A stretch of DNA of 64,000 nucleotides from Xylanimonas oleitrophica (GCF_003244315.1 NZ_QKWH01000001.1:310001-374000), one strand, 5' to 3'. Shown: positions 37,658 to 47,428, numbered from the stretch's first letter. Notes: generated by a model not told the origin, from the letters alone. Translations and numbers: made by a program.

Positions 37658-38479
37658 ATGACTCAGGACGCCACGACCTCCGCCCCGCCCGCACGCACGC
37701 GGGTCCCGCACACGGTGACCGTCACGGCCACCCGCCGGCTGACCCCGCACATGGTCCGTGTCACCGTCGGAGGAGAGGCTCTGCGCGGCCTCGACGTGCC
37801 GCCGTTCACCGACCGCTACGTCAAGCTCGTCATGGCGGAGCCGCCGGTGGTCGACGGCGTGCCGCAGGGCCGCCCCCTGCTGCGCACGTACACGGTGCGC
37901 GCCGTCCGCGAGGCGGAGTGGGACCTCGACGTGCTGCTCCACGGTGACGAGGGGCTGGGTGGGCCGTGGGCCGCACGGGCCCGGCCGGGTGACCCGGTGA
38001 CGTTCCTGGGCCCGGGCGGCGGCTACGCCCCGGACCCCGAGGCGCCCTGGCACCTGCTGGTGGGCGACGCCTCCGCCCTGCCGGCCATCGCGGCGTCGAT
38101 CGAGGCGATGCCCGAGGACGCCGTCGTGCACGCGTTCGTCGAGGTCGACGACGAGGCGGAGAAGCAGGACCTGCCCGGCCCCGCGGCGACGCGCGTGACC
38201 TGGGTGGTCAAGGGGGGAGAGTCGCTCGAGGACGCCGTCGTGCGGGCGCACGCCGCCGGCACGCTGCCGTCCGGTGTGCCGCACGCCTTCATCCACGGCG
38301 AGGCCGGCTGCGTGCGGGTGCTGCGCCGCTGGGCGCGCGCGGAGCTGGGCGTGCCGCCGGAGCGGCTCTCGGCGTCCGGCTACTGGCGTCGTGGCGCGGA
38401 TGACGAGCGCTGGCGGGCCGAGAAGGCGCAGTGGCGCGAGGCGGTCGAGCGGGACGACGCGGAGCTCGCGCACGCCTGA
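37658..38479 (+). CDS. Siderophore-interacting protein (FAD-dependent ferric-siderophore reductase)
   Basis: 273 residues of the ViuB/SIP family. N-terminal FAD-binding barrel (RLTPHMVRVTVGGEAL; RTYTVR is the flavin motif) and a C-terminal NAD(P)H domain (LLVGDASALPAIAAS; AFIHGEAGCVRVLRRW; SGYWRRGADD). Reduces imported ferric siderophore to release iron in the cytoplasm. No siderophore transporter is adjacent; an iron box covers its promoter. Stands alone between two terminators. Confidence 0.92.
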   Translation: MTQDATTSAPPARTRVPHTVTVTATRRLTPHMVRVTVGGEALRGLDVPPFTDRYVKLVMAEPPVVDGVPQGRPLLRTYTVRAVREAEWDLDVLLHGDEGLGGPWAARARPGDPVTFLGPGGGYAPDPEAPWHLLVGDASALPAIAASIEAMPEDAVVHAFVEVDDEAEKQDLPGPAATRVTWVVKGGESLEDAVVRAHAAGTLPSGVPHAFIHGEAGCVRVLRRWARAELGVPPERLSASGYWRRGADDERWRAEKAQWREAVERDDAELAHA

Positions 38480-38550
38480 GCCAGCGCGGCCCGGCGCCGG
38501 TCCGGCCGCGCGAGGTGCTGCCGTCCCGCCACACCGACCCGGTCGTGCGA

Positions 38551-38594
38551 GACGGCGCCGGCCCGGCCCTGTCAGGGGCAGGGCCGGCGCCGTC
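38551..38594. terminator. Bidirectional terminator between SIP and phosphosugar mutase genes
   Basis: A perfect 14-bp stem, 38551-38564 with 38581-38594; the 16-nt loop can fold into a smaller hairpin. Confidence 0.85.
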
Positions 38595-38615
38595 TGCGTC
38601 AGGGACGAGGACGCG

Positions 38616-40421
38616 TCACAGCCCGAGGGCCGCGGCGACCTCCTGCTTGAGCGTGGCCAGCGCGTCCTGCGCGACCGCGCGCGTCTCGCCCACCTGCTCG
38701 AAGGTGGCGCCGGGGTCCACCGGGCGCACCACCTCGAGGTAGCACTTGACCTTGGGCTCGGTGCCGGACGGCCGCACGACGACGCGGGTGTCGTCGTCGG
38801 TCAGGAGCGCGACCCCGTCGGTGGGCGGCAGCTCGTCGGTGCCCTCGGAGAGGTCGATCACGGTGACCACGGGTGCGCCGGCGAGCGTGCGCGGCGGGGC
38901 CGAGCGCAGCCGGGCCATCGTCTCACCGATGCGCGACAGGTCCTCGAAGCGCACCGAGAGCTGGTCCGTGAGGAACAGGCCGTGCTCACGTGCGAGGTCG
39001 TCGAGCTGGTCGACGAGGGTGCGCCCCTGCGCCTTGAGCCGGTTCGCGAGCTGGGCCACGACGAGGGCGGCGGAGATGCCGTCCTTGTCGCGCACGCTCG
39101 CCGGGTCGACGCAGTAGCCGAGTGCCTCCTCGTAGCCGAACACCAGGCCGGGGGTGCGTGAGATCCACTTGAACCCCGTCAGCGTCGTGGCGTGCGCCAG
39201 GCCGTGCTTCGCGGCGACCGAGGCCAGCAGCCGGGAGGAGACGACGCTGTTGGCCAGCACAGGCGTCGCACCGGAGCCTGTCGCCCGCCCGCTGGTGGCG
39301 ACCTCGTGGCCCAGCAGCGCGCCCACCTCGTCGCCGTGGAGCATGCGCCACCCCTGTGACCGGGAGGTCTCCGTGCCCTGGTAGGTGCCGGTGCGGCGGT
39401 CGCGGACGGCCACGGCGCAGCGGTCGGCGTCCGGGTCGTTCGCGATGACCAGGTCGGCGTCGACCTCCTGGGCCAGCGCCAGCGCCAGGTCGATCGCCCC
39501 CTTCTCCTCCGGGTTGGGGAAGGCGACGGTGCGGAAGTCAGGGTCGGGGTCGGCCTGCTCGGCAACCGGGACGACGTCGGTGAAACCGGCCTCGGCCAGC
39601 ACGCGCGCCAGGGTGGGGCCGCCGACGCCGTGCAGCGACGTCGTGACGATCCGCAGGTCGCGTGCGGCGCCGTCGGACAGCGCGCCGACGGCGGCGACGT
39701 AGGCGTCGACGACGTCGTCGCCGAGCACCTGCCAGCCGGAGCCCGCGCGCTCCACGGCCGCGGCGGGGCCGACGGCGGCGATGCGCTCGGCGATCAGCGC
39801 GTCGTAGGGCGGCACGATCTGCGCGCCCTGGCCGGCGTCGGTGACGACGCGCCCGCCCAGGTACACCTTGTAGCCGTTGTCGGCCGCCGGGTTGTGGGAC
39901 GCGGTGACCATGACGCCGGCGTCGGCCTCCAGGTGCCGCACCGCGAAGGCGAGCACCGGGGTGGGCAGCGGCCGGGGCAGCACGTGCACCTCGATGCCCT
40001 GCGCCGTCATCACGGCCGCGGTGTCGCGGGCGAAGTCGGCGGAGCGGTGCCGGGCGTCGTAGCCGACGACGACGCGAGGCGCGGGCCCCTCGGCGCCGAC
40101 GGCGTCACGCAGGTACGTGCCCAGCCCGGCCGCCGCGGCCGTGACCACGGCCCGGTTCATGCGGTTCGGGCCTGCGGCCATCGCGCCGCGCAGGCCGGCG
40201 GTGCCGAACTGCAGCGTCCCGGCGAAGCGGTCGCGCAGCTCGGTGACGGCGGCCCGCGCCGCCTCACCCTCGGCCGTGACGCGCTCGACGAGCGCGCGCA
40301 GCTCCGCCCTGTCGTTCTCGTCGACGTCGTCGCGCTCCCAGGCGGCGGCCGCCTCGAGCAGGTCCTGCAGCCCGGCGCTGCCGGTGGCGCCGGGAGCGCC
40401 GTCGTTCACGTGCGCGGTCAC
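38616..40421 (-). CDS. Phosphosugar mutase (phosphomannomutase/phosphoglucomutase/phosphopentomutase type)
   Basis: 601 residues of the alpha-D-phosphohexomutase superfamily. Phosphoserine S175 in TASHNPAADNGYK, metal loop NDPDADRC, sugar-binding GYEEALGYCVD and C-terminal RPSGTEPKVK are present. GTG 40421 has GGAGG upstream. It follows the purine nucleoside phosphorylase gene by 17 bp, as Rv3308 follows Rv3307, so isomerising ribose 1-phosphate to 5-phosphate is a likely role, though hexose activity is equally possible. Confidence 0.9.
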   Translation of the reverse strand: MTAHVNDGAPGATGSAGLQDLLEAAAAWERDDVDENDRAELRALVERVTAEGEAARAAVTELRDRFAGTLQFGTAGLRGAMAAGPNRMNRAVVTAAAAGLGTYLRDAVGAEGPAPRVVVGYDARHRSADFARDTAAVMTAQGIEVHVLPRPLPTPVLAFAVRHLEADAGVMVTASHNPAADNGYKVYLGGRVVTDAGQGAQIVPPYDALIAERIAAVGPAAAVERAGSGWQVLGDDVVDAYVAAVGALSDGAARDLRIVTTSLHGVGGPTLARVLAEAGFTDVVPVAEQADPDPDFRTVAFPNPEEKGAIDLALALAQEVDADLVIANDPDADRCAVAVRDRRTGTYQGTETSRSQGWRMLHGDEVGALLGHEVATSGRATGSGATPVLANSVVSSRLLASVAAKHGLAHATTLTGFKWISRTPGLVFGYEEALGYCVDPASVRDKDGISAALVVAQLANRLKAQGRTLVDQLDDLAREHGLFLTDQLSVRFEDLSRIGETMARLRSAPPRTLAGAPVVTVIDLSEGTDELPPTDGVALLTDDDTRVVVRPSGTEPKVKCYLEVVRPVDPGATFEQVGETRAVAQDALATLKQEVAAALGL

Positions 40422-40438
40422 GGTGGTCCTCCGGTCCC

Positions 40439-41290
40439 TCAGACGAGCTTGACGACGCGGGCGAGCAGGTCGCTGATGACGGGCCCGGCCTCGGCGCCCG
40501 CCTGCAGCACCTCCTCGTGGGACAGCGGCTCGGGGCTGATACCGGCCGCCAGGTTCGTCACGAGGGACATGCCCAGCACCTCCATGCCGCAGTGGCGGGC
40601 CGCGACGGCCTCCAGCGCGGTGGACATGCCCACCAGGTCCGCACCCATGACACCCGCCATGCGCACCTCGGCCGGCGTCTCGTAGTGCGGCCCCCGGAAC
40701 TGGGCGTACACGCCCTCCGGCAGCGTCGGGTCCACCTGCTTGGCCAGCTCCCGCAGGCGCGGGGTGTAGAGGTCGGTGAGGTCCACGAACGTGGGCCCCT
40801 CGAGCGGGGAGGCCGCGGTGAGGCTGATGTGGTCCTTGATGAGCACGACCTGGCCGGGACGCCACGACACGTGCAGGCCGCCGCAGCCGTTGGTCAGCAC
40901 CACGCTCGTGCAGCCGGCGGCGGCAGCGGTGCGCACCCCGTGGGCGACGCGGCGCACGCCCTTGCCCTCGTACAGGTGGGTGCGCGAGCCGAGGACCAGC
41001 ACGTGGCGGGTCGAGCCGTCGGCCCGCTCCACGCGGATCGAGCGCGTGGTGGGCACGTGACCCGCCACGGCGGGCTTGGAGAAGCCCGGGATCTCGTCGG
41101 AGGGGATCTCCGCGACCACCTCGCCGAGGAGCTCGGCGGCCCCTCCCCAGCCGGAGCCCAGCACCAGGGCGATGTCGTGGCCGGGCACGCCCGTGGCCTC
41201 GGCGATGTGGTCCGCGGCGGCGCGGGCGACGTCGAACGGGTCCGTCGACGGGTCGTCGAGGTCGGGCACGGAAGGGGTCTGGCTTGCCAT
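40439..41290 (-). CDS. Purine-nucleoside phosphorylase (trimeric PNP type)
   Basis: 283 residues. LVLGSGWGG is the phosphate loop; HLYEGKG, TNGCGGLH, GPHYETPAEVRM and MSTALEAVAARH are PNP family blocks, with the purine-contact Asn in SLVTNLAAG. Splits inosine and guanosine with phosphate to base and ribose 1-phosphate. Completes the salvage set with Add, Cdd, DeoA and DeoC. The ATG has a leaderless -10 TAATGT seven nt ahead. Confidence 0.95.
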   Translation of the reverse strand: MASQTPSVPDLDDPSTDPFDVARAAADHIAEATGVPGHDIALVLGSGWGGAAELLGEVVAEIPSDEIPGFSKPAVAGHVPTTRSIRVERADGSTRHVLVLGSRTHLYEGKGVRRVAHGVRTAAAAGCTSVVLTNGCGGLHVSWRPGQVVLIKDHISLTAASPLEGPTFVDLTDLYTPRLRELAKQVDPTLPEGVYAQFRGPHYETPAEVRMAGVMGADLVGMSTALEAVAARHCGMEVLGMSLVTNLAAGISPEPLSHEEVLQAGAEAGPVISDLLARVVKLV

Positions 41291-41297
41291 GGTGCCG

Positions 41298-41303
41298 ACA
41301 TTA
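41298..41303 (-). promoter_or_regulatory. Leaderless -10 element for the PNP gene
   Basis: TAATGT on the minus strand with a 7-nt spacer to the ATG at 41290. Confidence 0.5.
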
Positions 41304-41321
41304 GCCGACGGTGCTGGAACA

Positions 41322-42806
41322 ATGGCGGCCGTGCGAAGCCATGCGACTGCTCACACCCCCGTGCCCGAGCCCGCCCCCGTCACCACCCCGGAGGACGCCG
41401 TGCGCGCCGTCCGCGAGGGCCAGCACGTCGTCGTGCTGGGCGGTGGCCCCGGCGGCTACGAGGCCGCTCTCGTGGCACGCAGGCTCGGCGCCCGCGTCAC
41501 CGTCGTGGAGAAGCAGGGCCTCGGCGGGGCGGCCGTCCTGACGGACGTGGTGCCCTCCAAGACGCTCATCGCCACCGCCGAGTGGCTCACCATCGCCGAG
41601 CGGGCCCCCGACCTCGGGATCCGCTCGGGCGCCGGCCCCGCCCAGGTGGACCTCTCGGCGGTGAACACGCGCGTGCTGGCGCTCGCGGCAGCCCAGTCGG
41701 CCGACATCCGCGCCCGGCTGGAGCGCGAGGGCGTCGAGATCGTGACCGGCGCCGGCCGCCTGGAGAGCAAGTCGCGCGTGGTGGTGTCCCACGACGGGCG
41801 CGACGTGGCGCTCGACGAGGCCGACACGGTGCTCGTGGCCACGGGCGCCACGCCCCGCACGCTGCCCACGGCCGTGCCCGACGGCGAGCGCATCCTCACG
41901 TGGACCCAGCTCTACCAGCTCGACGCGCTGCCGGAGCGGCTGATCGTGGTGGGCTCGGGCGTCACGGGTGCCGAGTTCGCGGGCGCCTACCGTGCCCTGG
42001 GCTCCGAGGTGGTGCTGGTCTCCTCGCGCGACCGGGTGCTGCCGGGCGAGGACGAGGACGCCGCCGAGCTGCTGGAGGGCGTGTTCCGCTCCCGCGGCAT
42101 GGAGGTCATGTCCCGCTCGCGCGCCGCCTCCGCCGAGCGCACGGCCGACGGGGTGGCAGTGACCCTGGCCGACGGCCGCGTGGTCGAGGGCTCGCACGTG
42201 CTCATCGCCGTCGGTGCGGTGCCCTCGACCTCCGGCCTCGGGCTGGAGGAGGTGGGCGTGGCCCTCACCCCGAGCGGCCACGTCGTCGTGGACAAGGTCT
42301 CGCGCACCACGGTGCGTGGCGTCTACGCGGCGGGCGACTGCACCGGGGTGCTGCCGCTCGCCTCCGTCGCGGCCCAGCAGGGTCGCATCGCCATGGCCCA
42401 CGCTCTGGGCGACGCCGTCGAGCCGCTGCGTCTGGGCACCGTGGCCGCCAACATCTTCACCGCCCCCGAGATCGCCACCGTCGGCTACAGCGAGAAGCAG
42501 CTCCAGGAGCAGGGGCTGCGGTACGTGACCACCACGCTGCCGCTGGCGCGCAACCCGCGCGCCAAGATGCTGGGCATGCGCGACGGGTTCGTGAAGCTGT
42601 TCGCCCACCCGCAGGGCACCGTGCGCGGGGGCGTCGTCGTCGCGCCCCGCGCCAGCGAGCTGATCTTCCCGATCACCCTCGCCGTGGCGAACCGTCTCAC
42701 GGTGCACGACGTCGCCAGCGCGTTCACCGTCTACCCGTCGCTGTCCGGGTCGATCGGCGAGGGCGCCCGGGTGCTGCACGGACAGGTCCGCGGCCAGGAC
42801 GGCTAG
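41322..42806 (+). CDS. Flavoprotein disulfide reductase-family NAD(P)H-quinone reductase (LpdA/Rv3303c-like)
   Basis: 494 residues. FAD-binding VVVLGGGPGGYEAALVARRLG, NAD(P)-binding VVGSGVTGAEFAGAYRALG and the second FAD motif VYAAGDCTG. The redox disulfide C-x4-C of lipoamide dehydrogenase is absent: the site reads GLGGAAVLTDVVPSKT, as in M. tuberculosis Rv3303c. So it is more likely a quinone or soluble oxidant reductase. Divergent from PNP as in that organism. Start could be ATG 41322 or GTG 41331; AACAAT lies seven nt before the latter. Confidence 0.88.
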   Translation: MAAVRSHATAHTPVPEPAPVTTPEDAVRAVREGQHVVVLGGGPGGYEAALVARRLGARVTVVEKQGLGGAAVLTDVVPSKTLIATAEWLTIAERAPDLGIRSGAGPAQVDLSAVNTRVLALAAAQSADIRARLEREGVEIVTGAGRLESKSRVVVSHDGRDVALDEADTVLVATGATPRTLPTAVPDGERILTWTQLYQLDALPERLIVVGSGVTGAEFAGAYRALGSEVVLVSSRDRVLPGEDEDAAELLEGVFRSRGMEVMSRSRAASAERTADGVAVTLADGRVVEGSHVLIAVGAVPSTSGLGLEEVGVALTPSGHVVVDKVSRTTVRGVYAAGDCTGVLPLASVAAQQGRIAMAHALGDAVEPLRLGTVAANIFTAPEIATVGYSEKQLQEQGLRYVTTTLPLARNPRAKMLGMRDGFVKLFAHPQGTVRGGVVVAPRASELIFPITLAVANRLTVHDVASAFTVYPSLSGSIGEGARVLHGQVRGQDG

Positions 42807-42853
42807 GCCCACCGGGGCAGCCTCGGGTGTCCGGCGGGTGGTGGCCGGGCGGG

Positions 42854-42859
42854 TAGGTT
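42854..42859 (+). promoter_or_regulatory. Leaderless -10 element for the 42866 gene
   Basis: TAGGTT with a 6-nt spacer to ATG 42866; no ribosome site. Confidence 0.5.
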
Positions 42860-42865
42860 CGGGGC

Positions 42866-43333
42866 ATGCTCCTGCGACTCACCCCCGCCGAGGCCCTCGG
42901 CCTGGCCCGCCTGGCCGACGTCGACGTCCCGCCCGTGGTCACCTCCGTGGCGGCCGACGACGGCGTGGTGCGCGTCAGCGCCGACCTGCGCCGCCTGGAC
43001 GACCTGCCGGGCCCGCTGCGGCTGGCTGCACGGCTGGCCCCGGTGGTGCGTGCCGAGCTGCGCGTCCTGTCCTTCGCCGCGGGCGTGGCCACGGTGGGGG
43101 TCGAGGTCAACGCCGCCGGCCTGCCCGCGCACAAGCTGCTGCGCCTGGCCGCCGAGCCCCTCGAGCGCGCCCTGGTCAGGCAGGGACTGCCCGCCGGGGC
43201 GGTGGACATCCGCAGCGACGCCACGGTGGCGGTCGACGTCGCGGCGCTGCTCGAGCAGAAGGCCCCCGGCCTCGACGTCACGCGCCTGGCGGTCGAGGGG
43301 CAGGAGGTCGTGGTCGAGGCGTCGGTGGGCTGA
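42866..43333 (+). CDS. Conserved hypothetical protein
   Basis: 155 residues, no cysteines, no signal peptide or membrane helix. Alternates hydrophobic strands (GVVRVSADL, ATVGVEVNAAG, QEVVVEASVG) with helices rich in Leu/Ala (LPAHKLLRLAAEPLERALV), suggesting a compact alpha/beta domain with two similar halves. I do not recognise a family. It has its own leaderless start and ends 6 bp from the convergent NUDIX gene. Confidence 0.75.
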   Translation: MLLRLTPAEALGLARLADVDVPPVVTSVAADDGVVRVSADLRRLDDLPGPLRLAARLAPVVRAELRVLSFAAGVATVGVEVNAAGLPAHKLLRLAAEPLERALVRQGLPAGAVDIRSDATVAVDVAALLEQKAPGLDVTRLAVEGQEVVVEASVG

Positions 43334-43339
43334 GGGCAG

Positions 43340-43867
43340 TCAGCCGTCCAGGAGAGCCAGGAGGGTTGGCAGCGCCTCGCGGAACGCCGGCATCAGAGGC
43401 AGCCCCGCGAGCTCGCCGACCCTCGCCCAGCGCACCTCGAGGCTCTCCGGGTCGGTGGCGGCGGGCACCACCTGCGCCCCCGGCGCGACCTCCGCCACCA
43501 CCGTGGTGTACCGCCACACGCCGTGGTCGAGCACGTGGGTGCCGCGCACCGCCACGGCGGCCGGGTCGATGCCCGCCTCCTCGCGCGTCTCGCGCAGCGC
43601 ACCCTGCTCGGCGCTCTCGCCCGCGTCCAGCGCGCCGCCCGGCACGCCCCACGTGCCGCCCTGGTCCGACCAGAGGGCCCGGTGCTGCAGCACCACGTCT
43701 GACACGGCCCCTGACCGGTCCCGGCGGGCCAGCAGCAGCCCGGCCGCCCCGAATCGGCCCCAGTGCCGGTGCGGCTCGCCGCCGTCCGCGGTGCCGAACG
43801 TGCACTCCACCCACCCGTCACCGCCGTGGCGGTGCAGCGCGTCACGAGACGGAAAAGGGTTGGGCAC
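43340..43867 (-). CDS. NUDIX hydrolase
   Basis: 175 residues. The NUDIX box G-x5-E-x7-REx2EE-x-G is complete: GGALDAGESAEQGALRETREEAGI, preceded by WGVPG. A Mg-dependent nucleotide or dinucleotide pyrophosphatase; the substrate cannot be told from sequence. GTG 43867 has TAGCCT six nt upstream, so leaderless. The short intergenic space to the divergent MFS gene holds both promoters. Confidence 0.9.
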   Translation of the reverse strand: MPNPFPSRDALHRHGGDGWVECTFGTADGGEPHRHWGRFGAAGLLLARRDRSGAVSDVVLQHRALWSDQGGTWGVPGGALDAGESAEQGALRETREEAGIDPAAVAVRGTHVLDHGVWRYTTVVAEVAPGAQVVPAATDPESLEVRWARVGELAGLPLMPAFREALPTLLALLDG

Positions 43868-43873
43868 CTCGTC

Positions 43874-43879
43874 AGGCTA
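43874..43879 (-). promoter_or_regulatory. Leaderless -10 element for the NUDIX gene
   Basis: TAGCCT on the minus strand with a 6-nt spacer to GTG 43867. Confidence 0.5.
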
Positions 43880-43896
43880 ACGGTGAGGATGTCCCG

Positions 43897-45240
43897 GTGA
43901 GCGACACGACCACCGATGAGTTCCGCGACCCGGCGCGGTCTGCCCCCGACATGGACGAGAGCATGCCCGGCTGGAAGCGGAACGTCGCCGTCTTCCTCAC
44001 CGGCCAGACGGTGTCGCTGCTGGGCTCGATGCTGGTGCAGTACGCCGTCATGTGGCACCTGACCATCCAGACGCAGTCCGGCACCGTGATGATGTGGTCG
44101 ATCGTGTTCGGCATGCTGCCGCAGGCGTTCGTCTCCGTCTTCGGCGGGGTGTGGGCCGACCGGCACCACCGCAAGCTGCTCATCATCGGTGCCGACGCCG
44201 CGATCGCCACCGCCACCCTCGCCCTGGCGCTGCTGATGCTCTCCGGCGTCGACGACCTGTGGGTGATCTTCGCGGCCCTGGCCGTGCGCTCCACGTTCGC
44301 CGGCATCCAGACGCCGGCGGTCAGTGCGATGATCCCGCAGATCGTGCCGCAGTCCCAGCTCATCCGGATCAACGGGATCAACCAGTCGATCCAGTCCGGC
44401 ATGATGCTGCTCGCCCCCGTGGTGGCGGCAGCCATCTACGCCAACCTCGACATCGTCGCGGTGTTCTTCGTCGACGTCGTCACCGCCGTGATCGGCATCG
44501 GCATGCTGCTCCTGGTCTCCGTGCCGCGGATCGTGCGCAAGGACACCGGGGCGGACGGCGCCCCCGTCTCCTACCTGGGCGACCTCGTGGCGGGCGTCCG
44601 CTACATCGGGCGGCACGGCCCCGTGCGCTGGCTGATGGTGCTGTTCGGCGTGACCATGGTGCTCGTCGGCGCGCCGTCCTACCTGACACCGCTGATGGTG
44701 ACCCGCACCTTCGGCGACGAGGTCTGGAAGCTCACCGCGAACGAGATCTTCTGGGCCGTGGGCATGCTCGCCGGCGGTGTCGTGATGGCCGTGGTCGGTA
44801 CCCGGGTCACCAACCGCGTCGCCCTGCTGGTCGGGGCGATCCTGGCCGCCGGGGTCCTGACCACCGGGTTGGGCCTGGCGACCAACATGTGGGTGTTCTT
44901 CGCCCTCGGCCTCCTGGTGGGTACTGCGTTCTCGTGCATGAACGCGCCGGCCGTGACCATCCTCCAGGAGACGGTCGAGCCCGAGATGCAGGGCCGGGTC
45001 TTCGGGTTCGTCGGCATCGTGATGACGGTCGCGATGCCCGCCAGCATGGTCGTCTTCGGGCCGCTCGCCGACCGGTACAGCGTGGAGTCGCTGCTGGTGG
45101 TGGCGGGGGCGCTGCTCGTGGCCTTCGTGGTGACGGTGCTCGCGCTGCCGGGTGCCCGGCGCTCGCTCGCGCAGGTGGCGGCTCCGGCGTCGGCTCCGGC
45201 GTCGTCGGCGGACGCCGAGGCCCCGGCCGCGAGAGCCTGA
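43897..45240 (+). CDS. MFS transporter (MFS_3/EntS-like exporter)
   Basis: 447 residues, about twelve membrane segments between charged tails. First helix block AVFLTGQTVSLLGSMLVQYAVMWHL and loop 2-3 motif GVWADRHHRKLLI place it with macrolide/enterobactin-type exporters. The C-terminus is Ala/Pro-rich. TGAGGAT lies seven nt before GTG 43897. Efflux is predicted; substrate unknown. A long perfect palindrome follows. Confidence 0.87.
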   Translation: MSDTTTDEFRDPARSAPDMDESMPGWKRNVAVFLTGQTVSLLGSMLVQYAVMWHLTIQTQSGTVMMWSIVFGMLPQAFVSVFGGVWADRHHRKLLIIGADAAIATATLALALLMLSGVDDLWVIFAALAVRSTFAGIQTPAVSAMIPQIVPQSQLIRINGINQSIQSGMMLLAPVVAAAIYANLDIVAVFFVDVVTAVIGIGMLLLVSVPRIVRKDTGADGAPVSYLGDLVAGVRYIGRHGPVRWLMVLFGVTMVLVGAPSYLTPLMVTRTFGDEVWKLTANEIFWAVGMLAGGVVMAVVGTRVTNRVALLVGAILAAGVLTTGLGLATNMWVFFALGLLVGTAFSCMNAPAVTILQETVEPEMQGRVFGFVGIVMTVAMPASMVVFGPLADRYSVESLLVVAGALLVAFVVTVLALPGARRSLAQVAAPASAPASSADAEAPAARA

Positions 45241-45268
45241 CGGCGCCGCGCACGCTGACTGCGCCGCA

Positions 45269-45316
45269 CACGACGGAGGGGGGCGCACGCCGCGGCGTGC
45301 GCCCCCCTCCGTCGTG
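45269..45316. terminator. 48-bp perfect palindrome between MFS and biotin carboxylase genes
   Basis: Left arm 45269-45292 and right arm 45293-45316 are exact reverse complements, 24 bp each, with no spacer. It ends 6 bp from the carboxylase stop. Best read as a bidirectional terminator. Confidence 0.85.
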
Positions 45317-45322
45317 GTCAGG

Positions 45323-47113
45323 TCAGACGATCTCGCAGATCGCCGCACCGGCGGTGACGCCGTCGCCCGGCGCGATGGCGAGCGACCGCACCGTGCCGGC
45401 ACGGTGCGCGAGCAGCGGCTGCTCCATCTTCATCGCCTCGAGCACGACGACGAGGTCGCCCTCGGCCACCTCCGCGCCCTCCCCGACCGCCACCTTGACG
45501 ATGGTGCCCTGCATGGGGGAGGCGAGCGTGGTGCCGTTCGCGGCACCGGCCCGCGCCGCGCCGCGGCGGGCGGGACGCCGTGCGGCCCCACGCGCGTTGG
45601 CGGTGCGGGCACGGCCGGCAGCGACGCCGAGGCCCGCGGGGAGCACCACCTCGAGGCGGCGTCCGCCCACCTCGACGACGACACGCTCGGACTGCGGCTG
45701 CAGCTCCTCGGCCTCCGGCTCGGGGACCGACGGCGTGGCCGGAGCCAGCGTGGTGAGCGTGTCCGCGAAGTCGGTCTCGATCCAGCGGGTGTGCACCCGG
45801 AACGGCTCGCCGTCCTTCGGCACGAAGTCCTCGGCCTCGAGCACCGCCCGGTGGAAGGGCACCACCGTGGGGATGCCCTGCACCTCGAGCTCGCGCAGGG
45901 CCCGTCGGGCGCGCTCCACCGCCTGGGCACGGGTGGCCCCGGTGACGATCAGCTTGGCGATCATCGAGTCGAACGCGCCGGAGACGGCGTCACCTTCGAC
46001 CACGCCGGTGTCGACGCGCACGCCCGGGCCGGACGGCCAGCGCAGCGTGCTGATCTTGCCGGGCGCGGGGAGGAACCCGGCGGCGGGGTCCTCGCCGTTG
46101 ATGCGGAACTCCAGGGAGTGGCCCCGCACCGTGGTCGAGTCGTAGCCCAGGGGCTCGCCCGCGGCGATGCGCAGCTGCTCGCGCACGAGGTCGATGCCGG
46201 TGACCTCCTCGCTCACGGGGTGCTCCACCTGGAGACGGGTGTTGACCTCGAGGAACGAGATGGTGCCGTCCTGGCCGACGAGGAACTCGCACGTCCCGGC
46301 ACCGACGTAGCCCGCCTCGCGCAGGATGGCCTTGGAGGCACGGTCGAGCTCCGCCTCCTGCTCGGGGGTGAGGAACGGCGCGGGTGCCTCCTCGACGAGC
46401 TTCTGGTGGCGGCGCTGGAGGGAGCAGTCCCGCGTCGAGACCACGACGACGTTGCCGTGGGCGTCGGCCAGGCACTGCGTCTCCACGTGGCGGGGCCGGT
46501 CGAGGTAGCGCTCCACGAAGCACTCGCCCCGGCCGAACGCCGCGACGGCCTCACGCACGGCGGACTCGTACAGCTCGTCGATCTCGTCCGCGGTGCGCGC
46601 GACCTTGAGGCCGCGGCCGCCGCCGCCGAACGCCGCCTTGATGGCGATGGGAAGGCCGTGCTCCGCAGCGAACGCCCGCACCTCGGCGGCGTCCTGCACC
46701 GGGTCCGGCGTGCCCGCGACCAGGGGAGCGCCCGCCTTCTGTGCGATGTGCCGCGCGCTGACCTTGTCGCCGAGCGACTCGATCGCGGCCGGCGGCGGGC
46801 CGATCCACACCAGGCCCGCGTCGATGACGGCCTGGGCGAACTGCGCGTTCTCGGACAGGAACCCGTACCCCGGGTGGACCGCGTCGGCGCCCGAGCGGCG
46901 GGCGACGTCGAGCAGCTTGGCCGCGTCGAGGTAGGTCTCCTGCGCGCGGGCGCCGCCCAGGGCGAACGCCTCGTCGGCCAGGCGCACGTGGAGCGCCTCG
47001 CGGTCGGGGTCGGCGTAGACCGCGACGGACGCGAGCCCGGCGTCGGCGCACGCGCGCGCGACACGGACGGCGATCTCGCCGCGGTTGGCGATGAGGACCT
47101 TGGTGATGGGCAC
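45323..47113 (-). CDS. Acetyl/propionyl-CoA carboxylase alpha subunit (biotin carboxylase plus BCCP)
   Basis: 596 residues. Biotin carboxylase domain at 1-450 ([21 protein letters not shown]-grasp [30 protein letters not shown]), then a Pro/Ala/Arg-rich linker and a C-terminal biotinyl domain with EAMKMEQ, K562 being the biotinylated lysine. Partner subunits AccD and AccE and the ligase BirA lie at 52.6-56.1 kb. Corresponds to AccA3 (Rv3285) by position. Start GTG 47113. Confidence 0.95.
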   Translation of the reverse strand: MPITKVLIANRGEIAVRVARACADAGLASVAVYADPDREALHVRLADEAFALGGARAQETYLDAAKLLDVARRSGADAVHPGYGFLSENAQFAQAVIDAGLVWIGPPPAAIESLGDKVSARHIAQKAGAPLVAGTPDPVQDAAEVRAFAAEHGLPIAIKAAFGGGGRGLKVARTADEIDELYESAVREAVAAFGRGECFVERYLDRPRHVETQCLADAHGNVVVVSTRDCSLQRRHQKLVEEAPAPFLTPEQEAELDRASKAILREAGYVGAGTCEFLVGQDGTISFLEVNTRLQVEHPVSEEVTGIDLVREQLRIAAGEPLGYDSTTVRGHSLEFRINGEDPAAGFLPAPGKISTLRWPSGPGVRVDTGVVEGDAVSGAFDSMIAKLIVTGATRAQAVERARRALRELEVQGIPTVVPFHRAVLEAEDFVPKDGEPFRVHTRWIETDFADTLTTLAPATPSVPEPEAEELQPQSERVVVEVGGRRLEVVLPAGLGVAAGRARTANARGAARRPARRGAARAGAANGTTLASPMQGTIVKVAVGEGAEVAEGDLVVVLEAMKMEQPLLAHRAGTVRSLAIAPGDGVTAGAAICEIV

Positions 47114-47118
47114 GGCTC

Positions 47119-47124
47119 ACCGTA
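47119..47124 (-). promoter_or_regulatory. Possible -10 for the biotin carboxylase gene
   Basis: TACGGT on the minus strand, 5-nt spacer to GTG 47113. The rest of the roughly 315-bp gap up to the GGDEF-EAL gene shows no gene or clear signal beyond the open frame upstream of that gene. Confidence 0.35.
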
Positions 47125-47428
47125 ACGCCTGGCCGTGCGCGCTCCGGAGCCGCGCGGGGGCTCCCGTCAGAAGTCTGTACGCGGTGCCAAGCGCGGTCCG
47201 GGCGCTTTGGAGGGATCCGACATGGCGTCAGGGACGTGAGCGCTGCCGGGGGCCTCGCGGTTGGTGGAATCGTCCAGGACCTTCCGCGCCACGCCCCGGG
47301 CCGTGCCGTGGCGCAAGCCCGCCACCGCCCCTGCTCAGGTTCGGCTCTCAGGTGCCGATCTGCGTGGTATGAGCAGCAGGGATGCACGGCGCAGCACACG
47401 TCTGGAGCGAACCTGCCGGAGGCCGGCG

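Noticed and set aside
41322-42806. Dihydrolipoamide dehydrogenase
   Set aside because: The redox-active Cys pair is missing after the first FAD motif, so the Rv3303c-type quinone reductase reading is better.
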